Assembly (NCBI GenBank): GCA_035656415.1 | Contig: DASRSM010000272.1 | Location: 1-7,259, forward strand | DNA: 7,259 nt | Direction of reading: 5' to 3' | Origin: JAFAHZ01 sp035656415 | GTDB taxonomy: Bacteria > Vulcanimicrobiota > Vulcanimicrobiia > Vulcanimicrobiales > Vulcanimicrobiaceae | Part shown: piece by piece, positions 1-6,269 of the stretch | Layout: each line of letters opens with the position of its first letter | Position numbering within the stretch: the first letter of the stretch is position 1 | Made by a program: the position numbers and the translations under genes | Notes under the pieces: model-generated | What the model was told of the DNA's origin: nothing | The model's database searches: none | What the model saw: only the letters and a program-made list of their open reading frames with translations

Positions 1-171
1 CTTCTCGCCGTTTTCCATCACGACGGCGCCGATGAAGCCCTTTTCGCTAGGAACTTGCTCCCCGACGACGCGACGAACCGTGTCCACCATCGACGCCATG
101 TCGCCCGATCCAACCTCGAAGGACATCACGCACACGAAGCGCGCCTGGTCGTCGATCGTTATTGCAGCCAT
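1..171 (-). CDS. ABM-type small monooxygenase / dimeric alpha-beta barrel protein, C-terminus cut by window edge
   Basis: Only the first 57 residues are in the window. They read as the first half of an antibiotic biosynthesis monooxygenase (ABM) fold: a first beta strand (RFVCVMSFEV, residues 11-20), a helix of the DMASMVDTVRRVVGEQV type (24-40), then the characteristic GFIGAVVMENGEK strand (45-57), equivalent to the 'pGFigs.v..' region of the family. Members are usually about 95-110 residues long, form dimeric ferredoxin-like barrels, and include cofactor-free monooxygenases, haem-degrading enzymes and many proteins of unknown substrate. The ATG at 171 was chosen because AAGG lies directly before it and no longer in-frame start fits; the ribosome site is weak and almost touches the start. 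The gene begins 12 bp after the stop of the large receptor gene (TAG followed at once by TAA), so it is probably cotranscribed and may be translationally coupled. Substrate unknown. Confidence 0.75.
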   Translation of the reverse strand, partial: MAAITIDDQARFVCVMSFEVGSGDMASMVDTVRRVVGEQVPSEKGFIGAVVMENGEK

Positions 172-183
172 CCTTGGAGTTTA

Positions 184-3100
184 CTATACCGCTTGCGCTT
201 CGGAAACGGCCTCTTCTAAACTCATCCATTGTCCGCGATTCCACTCTCGCTCGTAGGCCGCCGCGCCCAGCGAACGGCGCAGCGAGTCGGTGAGCTCGTA
301 AAATAATGCCTGCTCGGTTACCGGTCGCGACACGCCGCGCTCGAACCCCGCCTGCGCGAAGCCCGCGAGGCGCGCGGCGCGTTCGTAGGCGGAGCCTGCC
401 GCCGCCAAGCGCGCGAAGTGATCGAAGCTGAGCGCGATGCCGAAGGCGTGACCGGTTGCGCGCAGCGTCGTCAGGCCTTTGCGCAGCGCGATGCGCGCGG
501 CCAGCAGGTCGCGGCGCTTGAGCTCGCCGAGTCCGACGTTGATGAAACACAGCGCCGCATACGCGGGCCGCACGACTTCAACCAGCGCGGCAGCTTGCCG
601 CCACAACGCGATCGCCGCCTCAGTTTTTCCGTCGCGAAACTCTTCCAAGGCCGTGTTGCCGAACAGCGCCGCAAGCATCACGACGTCGGTCGGATCGGCC
701 ACCGCGGCCGCCTCGCGCAACGTTTTGCGCGCGTCTTCGTGGCGTCCGCCGTCCGATTGCACGTACGCGACGTTGCGCATCAAGCCGACCGCGAGATGCC
801 AATCGCCCGCGCGCTTCGCCGCAGCGACGCCGTCGATCAACGGTCGCTCGAGCTCGGCATCGATCCGTCCGCGTTCGCGCAGCTGGGCTGCTGCCGCCGA
901 CCACAACGCGTACGCCGCACCCAGCTCGTCGCCGCTGCTCACGTACAGCTCGTACGCACGTCGCGCCGAACGCAGCGATTCCGCCGGAGCGCGGAAACGA
1001 CGTAACTCCGACAATCCCATCTGCAATCCGGCTTCCACCGCTTCGGCTAAATCGGCCGGTCGCACGACGCGCCGCAAGTCGGTCGCAAACTCGCTGCCCG
1101 GTGCGAGATCGAGAATCAATCCGGTTAACGACCGCAGGATGCGCGATGCAGCCGCAGCGTTATCGACCTCGTCGATCGCCAAGCGCAACGCCGCGCGATA
1201 GTTATCGAACTCGCGCCGCTGCCCGCGCAGCCAGGCTTCGTAGGGAATTTCGGTCAAGCGCGACGTCGCGCGTCCCGCAAACGCGCCGAAGTATTTCACG
1301 AAGCGCCGCTTGATGGCCGCCAACTCGTCCATCGTCGTCAGCATCGCACGCGCGTGTTGCCGGACCGCCGGCGGCAATGCGAAACGCTCTTCGCCGTCAC
1401 GCTCCGCGCACGTCACCAGCGCGCGCTTTGCCAACGCCGCGAGCGCCGTACCGACGTCGTCGCTCGGAACGTCGCCGCTCGAACACACCGATGCGGCAGC
1501 CGCTTCCGAAAAATCACCCGGAAAAACACCCAGGCGATAAAGAATCGTGCAGTGCGGTTCCGCGAGCCGGCCACAGCTCCACTCGACCATCGGCTGCACG
1601 TCGTTCGCCGCTTCCGGAAACTCGCTCGAATCCGCTGCAGCCGCGAGTTCCACCGCCAGCGGCATGCCGCCGACGCGTTCGATCGGAGCGCCGTCCTTGC
1701 CCCCGCGTTCGGTATACAGCTCCAGCGCTTCCGCGGGACTCATCGCACTGATTTCGTACGTCTTCTCTTCGGCCAAACGCAACGGGCGGCTGGTCGTACA
1801 CAGCACGCGCGTTCCCCGCGCGCGCGTGATCAAGCTTTTCGTCAGCGACGCGCACGCATCGGCTACGAGCGTGCAGTTGTCGAGCACCAGCAGCAGCTCT
1901 TTGCCGCGCAGCAGTTCCGCGAGCTGCGCGGAATCGACGCCTTCGAGTTCTAGTCCCGGAAACAGCGTCTTCGCAATCGTTGCGCCGACCGCGTCCGGCG
2001 TCGTCACCGCACGCATATCGACGAAACGAATACCGTCGGGATACCGCGCGGCGCACCGCTGTACGAGCTCGACGGCGATTCGCGACTTGCCGGCACCCTC
2101 GGGTCCGAGCAGCGTCACGATGCTGCTTTCCGCGAGCAGCTGCTCGACGTGCGCTACATCCGATTGCCGCCCCACGAAGGCCCCGGCTTCGTGTACGACG
2201 TGATGCTCGGCCGTCGATTGCCGTCGCGCCTCTTGCGCCTTCGAGAGATACCCGTCGGCCGCTACGCGATTGCGGCCCTCGACTTTAGCGCGCTGGAGCT
2301 GCACGTTGGCGGCGGCCATGACGATTTCGGGCGGATGTGCCGCATCCGGAACGTACGTGGCAATGCCTGCGCTCACGCTCGCCGATCCCAACGTCGAACC
2401 TTGGTGCGCGATGTCGAGATCGCGTACCGCCGTGCGAATCCGCTCGGCGACTTCGATTGCGTCGGCCGCATCGTAACCGGGAAGCAGCACCGCGAACTCT
2501 TCTTCACCGTAGCGTGCTGCTAGGTCGCCGTCGTGCTTTGCGCCGGCTTCGACGATACCGCCGATTTGCCGCAAACACGTGCCGGCCGCGACGTGGCCGT
2601 AGGTGTCGTTGAACGCTGCGAACAGATCGACGTCGATCAGGACGACGCTCAACGGTTTGTCCCCGCGACCCGACGGCTTCCACCGCTCGGCCATCGCGCG
2701 ATCGAACGCGTCGCGATCGGCCAGTCCGCTACGGCGGTGCGCGGCGCGCTCTTCGTCGTACATGCGCGCGCTCAAATACAGCGCGCACGTCTCCATCGTG
2801 CCGACGTCGTCTTGATCGTACGCGTCGGGTGTCAGCGATTGCACGCTCAACGCGCCGATGATCGTTCCGCCGAACGTGATCGGCACGAAGATGCCCGACG
2901 CCGTCGACTGCGTTTCGCGCCCCGCGACGCTCACGAGATTGTTGACCGGCCAATCTTCTTGGCGGCGAAAGAGCATCGGCTTGCCCGCTCGCAACACGCG
3001 CGCGACGATGCTGTCGTCGGGGATGGCAACATGATCGGGCCGCGCGCCGAGACCGTCTTCGTAGTTGTATTCCAAACGCGCCCCGTCTTTGTTGCCGACG

Positions 3101-4347
3101 GCGATCAGCACGCTGCTGGCGTCAACGAAGTGCGCAAGCAAACCGGCAAGCTGCGCGTAAATATCGTGCAGCGGAGCCTTGGCCGAAAACAGCAGGGCGA
3201 TGCGCCGCACGAGCTCGCGCCGTCCCGGCTTGCGTTGCGACGGCGCCGAGTGCGGCACCGCGTGTACGATCCGCTTGTCGAGATCTACGCCGAGCTCGAT
3301 CGCGCGATGGCGCAGGATCGCATACATCACGGCGAACGGCGACAGCGATGATAGGAATCCGAACGCCGCCGCATACGCATACGGCGTGTGCAGCGCGACT
3401 AAAATGACGTTCGCCATAGTGAACAGGCTGCCCAGCGTCGGACCCGCGATGGCCCACATCAAACGGTGGCGTGCGTCGCCGCGCGAGCGCAGCAGCGTGC
3501 GCAGCAGCATCGCGATCGCGACGAGCGCCGGCACGTAGTAAATCGAGTTCGCCAACGCCGCAAACGAGAGCGACGGCCATCCGAAGCACTCGCCGACGTA
3601 ATGTTCGACGAACGCCGCAATGACGATGGCCGCGTATGCCCACATCCCACGCTCGACGAGACCAAAGCCCGGCTGCCGGCGCGGTCCCGGAAAGCGCGCG
3701 GCAAAAGCGATGAGTCCCAGGAAGCCGGCGGCGACGGCGCACGGCACGAGCGCAAACAGCGCGACGGCGAAAAGAAACGGCGAGCCGCGCTGTCCCACGA
3801 ATTCTAAGGGTAAGATGTTCGGCTGCGCGCCCAGGATCACGAACAACGCGAAGCCCCAAGTGATAACGCTGGGACGAAGGAGCACGAGCAGACCGGCGAC
3901 GAGCGCGCCGATCAGATAGGTAACCAGCCGAAGCTCCATGAGCCACTGCGGCCGATGCGTCTCGACCGGCAGGGCGCGCAGCGTGACGGAATGCGTCTCG
4001 TGGCCGCTCGTAATAGCGAAGGTCGCGGCTTGATTCGGCGCGAGGTACCACCCGGTGCCTAAGTTCGATTGCAAGGCCAGGGCCACGCGATCGCTCGGCG
4101 AGGCAAAGCCGGTGATCTGGTCGCCGGCTCGCAGCCCGGCGTGCACCGCCGTCGAGTCCGGATCGACCCGGGTGACCGTCAAATACCGCTCGCCGTCGCT
4201 GCCCATCCGCCACGCTAGCTGCATGCCGAACGACGCGTGCGGCATGTGCACTCGCACCATCGCGGCAATGGTCAGGGCGCCGACGATCAAGAGCAAAATC
4301 GTCAGCACCGCGTTAGAAGCCCAGCGGTTCCAGGCGTCGCGCAGCAT
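184..4347 (-). CDS. Multidomain membrane receptor: TM-PDZ-7TM-GAF-GGDEF(degenerate)-STAND NTPase-TPR
   Basis: A 1387-residue protein. TM1 is at residues 13-32, a PDZ-like domain at about 39-127 (TVTRVDPDSTAVHAGLRAGDQITG is typical), and seven hydrophobic segments lie at about 140-157, 161-180, 190-216, 236-251, 260-287, 297-318 and 322-346. Eight crossings put the N-terminus and everything after 350 in the cytoplasm and the PDZ outside. GAF spans about 378-530 (ending GTIIGALSVQS), GGDEF 537-698 and STAND/NB-ARC 723-905, with FVGRQ (724-728), Walker A GPEGAGKS (748-755), Walker B LLLVLDN (818-824), TTSRPLRL (851-858) and GGMPLAVELAAA (893-904). A winged-helix-like part (about 915-1005, LGVFPGDFSEAAA) and TPR-like helices follow to the end, closing with the WNRGQWMSLEEAV tail usual in AfsR/LuxR-type STAND proteins. 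The GGDEF motif is GEEEF and several contact residues differ. ATG 4347 is the first possible start: an in-frame TAG lies 21 bp upstream. No clear Shine-Dalgarno is visible. The role as a signal receptor and switch is inferred; ligand and output are unknown. Confidence 0.92.
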   Translation of the reverse strand: MLRDAWNRWASNAVLTILLLIVGALTIAAMVRVHMPHASFGMQLAWRMGSDGERYLTVTRVDPDSTAVHAGLRAGDQITGFASPSDRVALALQSNLGTGWYLAPNQAATFAITSGHETHSVTLRALPVETHRPQWLMELRLVTYLIGALVAGLLVLLRPSVITWGFALFVILGAQPNILPLEFVGQRGSPFLFAVALFALVPCAVAAGFLGLIAFAARFPGPRRQPGFGLVERGMWAYAAIVIAAFVEHYVGECFGWPSLSFAALANSIYYVPALVAIAMLLRTLLRSRGDARHRLMWAIAGPTLGSLFTMANVILVALHTPYAYAAAFGFLSSLSPFAVMYAILRHRAIELGVDLDKRIVHAVPHSAPSQRKPGRRELVRRIALLFSAKAPLHDIYAQLAGLLAHFVDASSVLIAVGNKDGARLEYNYEDGLGARPDHVAIPDDSIVARVLRAGKPMLFRRQEDWPVNNLVSVAGRETQSTASGIFVPITFGGTIIGALSVQSLTPDAYDQDDVGTMETCALYLSARMYDEERAAHRRSGLADRDAFDRAMAERWKPSGRGDKPLSVVLIDVDLFAAFNDTYGHVAAGTCLRQIGGIVEAGAKHDGDLAARYGEEEFAVLLPGYDAADAIEVAERIRTAVRDLDIAHQGSTLGSASVSAGIATYVPDAAHPPEIVMAAANVQLQRAKVEGRNRVAADGYLSKAQEARRQSTAEHHVVHEAGAFVGRQSDVAHVEQLLAESSIVTLLGPEGAGKSRIAVELVQRCAARYPDGIRFVDMRAVTTPDAVGATIAKTLFPGLELEGVDSAQLAELLRGKELLLVLDNCTLVADACASLTKSLITRARGTRVLCTTSRPLRLAEEKTYEISAMSPAEALELYTERGGKDGAPIERVGGMPLAVELAAAADSSEFPEAANDVQPMVEWSCGRLAEPHCTILYRLGVFPGDFSEAAAASVCSSGDVPSDDVGTALAALAKRALVTCAERDGEERFALPPAVRQHARAMLTTMDELAAIKRRFVKYFGAFAGRATSRLTEIPYEAWLRGQRREFDNYRAALRLAIDEVDNAAAASRILRSLTGLILDLAPGSEFATDLRRVVRPADLAEAVEAGLQMGLSELRRFRAPAESLRSARRAYELYVSSGDELGAAYALWSAAAAQLRERGRIDAELERPLIDGVAAAKRAGDWHLAVGLMRNVAYVQSDGGRHEDARKTLREAAAVADPTDVVMLAALFGNTALEEFRDGKTEAAIALWRQAAALVEVVRPAYAALCFINVGLGELKRRDLLAARIALRKGLTTLRATGHAFGIALSFDHFARLAAAGSAYERAARLAGFAQAGFERGVSRPVTEQALFYELTDSLRRSLGAAAYEREWNRGQWMSLEEAVSEAQAV

Positions 4348-4365
4348 TAGCGTGAGCTTTTCGGA

Positions 4366-4389
4366 CTAGGCGGCGCCGGTCCCGCCTAG
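4366..4389. promoter_or_regulatory. Perfect 8-bp inverted repeat in the receptor leader
   Basis: CTAGGCGG at 4366-4373 and CCGCCTAG at 4382-4389 are exact reverse complements around an 8-base spacer. The repeat ends 18 bp upstream of the receptor ATG (minus strand), where it could be a transcription-factor operator or an mRNA hairpin near the ribosome binding region. No run of T follows on either strand, so it is not an obvious intrinsic terminator. Function is inferred. Confidence 0.45.
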
Positions 4390-4399
4390 GGCTTCGGTC

Positions 4400-4432
4400 C
4401 TACCCGCGTCGCGAACGATCGGCATCGGGTAG
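4400..4432. promoter_or_regulatory. 7-bp inverted repeat in the receptor upstream region
   Basis: CTACCCG at 4400-4406 pairs with CGGGTAG at 4426-4432 across 19 bases that themselves contain the palindromes TCGCGA (4409-4414) and CGATCG. A second TCGCGA sits at 4438-4443. Together with the 4366-4389 repeat this makes the 130-bp space before the receptor gene unusually rich in dyad symmetry. It may be a regulator binding region; in GC-rich DNA some of it will be chance. Confidence 0.3.
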
Positions 4433-4467
4433 CGAGATCGCGAGTCAAGGAAGAAGCGTGAGTGGCT

Positions 4468-4480
4468 CCTTCGCGGAAGG
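4468..4480 (-). terminator. Short hairpin directly after the 4481 stop codon
   Basis: CCTTC (4468-4472), a 3-base spacer, then GAAGG (4476-4480) form a perfect 5-bp stem that starts at the base next to the TAA stop of the broken gene. Position suits a weak terminator or 3'-end structure between that gene and the receptor gene downstream. No T-tract follows on the minus strand, so read-through into the receptor is quite possible. Confidence 0.25.
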
Positions 4481-4866
4481 TTACGCTATCACGAGAGCTA
4501 CAACCGATTTGGCCGCAGCCTCGCCTGCTTCTTGAAGCGCCTTATCGAGCAAATCCCCGAGTAGGCCCTCAACGCCGCCCACAAGCTTATCCTTGCCAGT
4601 TAATTGCGCGGATATTCTACCGCCCTTGACGATCGAATCCCATTCGGCGGTTATCTGTTGGTTTGGCCCGCCCGTTGTGAACGTGTCATCGCGACCGGGT
4701 TTGCCGAATGGCAATCCTGCGATCGTTCCTTCCACATGACCCTGTGGGCAAACGTAAACGCGATGCCGTTAGGGTCTAAGACAACCGCGGCCGCGACGTA
4801 GTCGATATTATCGAAGCCGCTATCGTGCGCGTGACAGCTAAAAGTAAACGAGCCCTGCTTGTCCAT
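4481..4866 (-). pseudogene. Unknown soluble protein of about 128 residues, split by a one-base frameshift
   Basis: Two open frames join into one plausible protein. The upstream part starts at ATG 4866, preceded by AAGG with a 5-base gap, and reads MDKQGSFTFSCHAHDSGF to DPNGIAFTFAHR (42 residues). It then degenerates into a basic, low-quality tail that ends at 4651. The downstream part is in the -1 frame, from about 4741 to TAA at 4481, and reads GHVEGTIAGLPFGKPG through a C-terminal helix-rich end (VGGVEGLLGDLLDKALQEA, then AAAKSVVALVIA). Restoring one G in the GGG run at 4740-4742 gives AFTFAHRGHVEGTIAGLPF, a continuous alternating beta-strand pattern. The upstream frame beyond this point and the downstream frame before about 4770 (a TAA) both look non-coding. 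No signal peptide or membrane segment is seen, apart from the hydrophobic last dozen residues. I do not recognise the family. Alternatives: a sequencing or assembly indel, or a separate 84-residue gene starting at GTG 4735. Confidence 0.55.
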
Positions 4867-4984
4867 CACAACCTTAGGAGATCGGCCTGCCGAGTGCCCG
4901 GAACATGGCCGGAATCATACGGAGTCGGCACGAAAGCAACTGTCAAATGCGGAATGTCGGCTTAACTAAGGACTTGCGATCGAA

Positions 4985-5857
4985 ATGATGCGTGAAACAC
5001 TGGACGTGACCGTGCGCGAGGCGGAGAAGAGCGACGCGGCAGCGTGTGGTCGCATTTGTTTCGACGCCTTCAGCGCGGTTGCGAGCGCACACAATTTCAG
5101 TCCTGATGTTCCCAGCGTCGAGGTGGCGACCGGATTGGTTACGATGATGCTCGGGAACGAAGGCTTCTACAAAGTCGTCGCCGAGCAAAGCGGCACGATC
5201 GTAGGCAGCAACTTTCTCGACGAACGCAATCCGATCTCAGGGGTAGGTCCGGTCACCGTCGATCCACGAGCCCAGAACCGGGAGATCGGCCGGCGGCTGA
5301 TGCTGGCGGTTATGGAACGTTCGGAACGCCGTGGCTTCCTCGGAATTCGCCTTCTTCAGGCTGGATATCACTGCCGGTCGCTTGCGCTATATTCGAAACT
5401 GGGTTTCGAGGTTCGCGAGCACGTCGCGTGCATGCAGGGACGGGCGATCGGCGCGAACTTCCCCGGCTACGCCGTACGGCCCGCCATCGAAGAAGACGTC
5501 GCTGCCTGCAACCGCCTTTGTTTGCACGTCCACGGGCACAACCGCGGAGGCGAGTTGCGTGACGCGATCCGTCAAGGCCAAGCGACGGTCGTCGAACGTG
5601 GCGGACGAATTACCGGCTACACCACGCTGATCGCGTTCTTCGGCCACGCTGTTGCAGAGACGAACGATGATTTGACGGCTTTGATCGCCGCCGCAAGATC
5701 GTTCGAAGGCCCCGGGTTTCTCGTCCCGTCGCGAAACGGTGAACTTATGCGATGGTGCTTCGCGAACGGACTCCGCATGACGCAGCCGTTGACGTTGATG
5801 ACCCTTGGGCTCTACAACGAGCCGGTCGGCCCGTACCTACCATCGATTCTTTATTGA
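4985..5857 (+). CDS. GNAT-family N-acetyltransferase with a degenerate second C-terminal domain
   Basis: A 290-residue protein. Residues about 8-150 are a GNAT fold: start strand (VTVREAEKSDAAACGRIC), a central strand ending GVGPVTVDPRAQNR (86-99), and motif A as QNREIGRRLM (97-106), which binds the acetyl-CoA pyrophosphate. It continues with the GIRLLQAG and SLALYSKLGFEVRE segments (120-127, 132-145), typical of motif B. A second half (162-290, from YAVRPAIEEDVAACNRLC) repeats the opening pattern but has no clear motif A, and ends GLYNEPVGPYLPSILY, which I associate with GNAT proteins carrying an Acetyltransf_18-type C-terminal domain. Such enzymes transfer an acetyl group from acetyl-CoA to an amine; the substrate cannot be told here. 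The start is limited by an in-frame TAA at 4967-4969. AAGGA at 4968-4972 is 12 bases before ATG 4985, rather distant, and ATG 4988 is an alternative. Transcribed divergently from the broken gene, over a 118-bp gap. Its stop overlaps the STAS gene's stop. Confidence 0.88.
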   Translation: MMRETLDVTVREAEKSDAAACGRICFDAFSAVASAHNFSPDVPSVEVATGLVTMMLGNEGFYKVVAEQSGTIVGSNFLDERNPISGVGPVTVDPRAQNREIGRRLMLAVMERSERRGFLGIRLLQAGYHCRSLALYSKLGFEVREHVACMQGRAIGANFPGYAVRPAIEEDVAACNRLCLHVHGHNRGGELRDAIRQGQATVVERGGRITGYTTLIAFFGHAVAETNDDLTALIAAARSFEGPGFLVPSRNGELMRWCFANGLRMTQPLTLMTLGLYNEPVGPYLPSILY

Positions 5858-6198
5858 CCCAAGGATACGGGCAGGGGCTCCAAATCGGCATATTCGATTG
5901 TTGAAGCTGCACCGGAATATGATTCCACGACGTTTAGTAAAGACATCATTCCCGTGACTTGGAAAAGTTTTCTCACAAGACACTTTGGCGGCGCAATGAC
6001 CGTGACGGATGAAAGCCTTTTCTTCCTACGCGTCTTTTCTAGCGATATCAGATCGGAAAGGAACGTGGAGTCGATGTACGTCACCTCGGACAGATCAAGG
6101 ACCAGTTCTTCTACCGAGTTCAGGCGGCTAAGTTCTTTCTGAAGCTCCTTCTTATTGGCCAGATCATACTCGCCGGCGAACACCACAATGTGCGCCAT
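5851..6198 (-). CDS. STAS-domain protein, anti-sigma factor antagonist-like (SpoIIAA/RsbV family)
   Basis: A 115-residue single STAS domain. The first strand (HIVVFAGEYDLANKKELQKEL, residues 3-23) is followed by ELVLDLSEVTYIDSTFLSDL (31-50), the hallmark segment. Ser44 after Asp43 matches the serine phosphorylated in SpoIIAA/RsbV by an anti-sigma kinase. The residue usually Gly two further on is Phe (DSTF instead of DSSG/DSTG), a change seen in some STAS proteins. The closing LVRKLFQVTGMMSLLNVVES (74-93) also fits the fold. A GGAGG ribosome site lies 10 bases before ATG 6198. In the family, the unphosphorylated form binds an anti-sigma factor and frees the sigma factor; no kinase, phosphatase or sigma factor is in the window, so its partners are unknown. 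It lies 71 bp downstream of the 6270-6863 gene on the same strand and may share its transcript. Its TAA overlaps the GNAT stop by 7 bp, and its base composition is AT-richer than the receptor gene. Confidence 0.85.
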   Translation of the reverse strand: MAHIVVFAGEYDLANKKELQKELSRLNSVEELVLDLSEVTYIDSTFLSDLISLEKTRRKKRLSSVTVIAPPKCLVRKLFQVTGMMSLLNVVESYSGAASTIEYADLEPLPVSLGQ

Positions 6199-6219
6199 GA
6201 ACCGTAAACCTCCACAACA

Positions 6220-6232
6220 CTAATACGATTAG
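6220..6232. promoter_or_regulatory. 5-bp inverted repeat upstream of the STAS gene
   Basis: CTAAT-ACG-ATTAG is a perfect 13-bp dyad lying 21 bp before the STAS ATG and just upstream of its GGAGG site. A possible -10 (TATAGT, minus strand, 6248-6253) lies upstream but no good -35 is visible at the right spacing. It could be an operator or chance; function is not shown. Confidence 0.25.
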
Positions 6233-6269
6233 CACGCCCTAGCCGCTACTATACCCGCCTTCAACGCCT

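Noticed and set aside
2533..3351. Long open frame on the plus strand (272 codons)
   Set aside because: Lies wholly inside the receptor gene, antisense to it; the product is Arg/Ala-rich without domains, as expected from GC-rich codon shadows. The same holds for 418-1005 and 479-1201.
184..4347. STAND protein as an anti-phage (Avs-like) defence gene
   Set aside because: No nuclease, TIR or protease effector, and it is a membrane receptor with GAF/GGDEF; the AfsR/LuxR-type STAND points to signalling.
4443..4448. TTGACT on the minus strand as a -35 box for the receptor gene
   Set aside because: Good match to TTGACA but nothing like TATAAT at 16-18 bp; cannot be supported as a promoter.
4725..4755. 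Programmed -1 frameshift joining the two halves of the 4481-4866 gene
   Set aside because: No slippery heptamer of the X XXY YYZ type in the right frame (the site reads C AGG GTC) and no clear downstream stem, so a plain indel is more likely.
4940..4968. CTGTCA ... TAACTA as a promoter for the GNAT gene
   Set aside because: Both boxes are poor matches and the ribosome site would fall almost on the predicted start of transcription.
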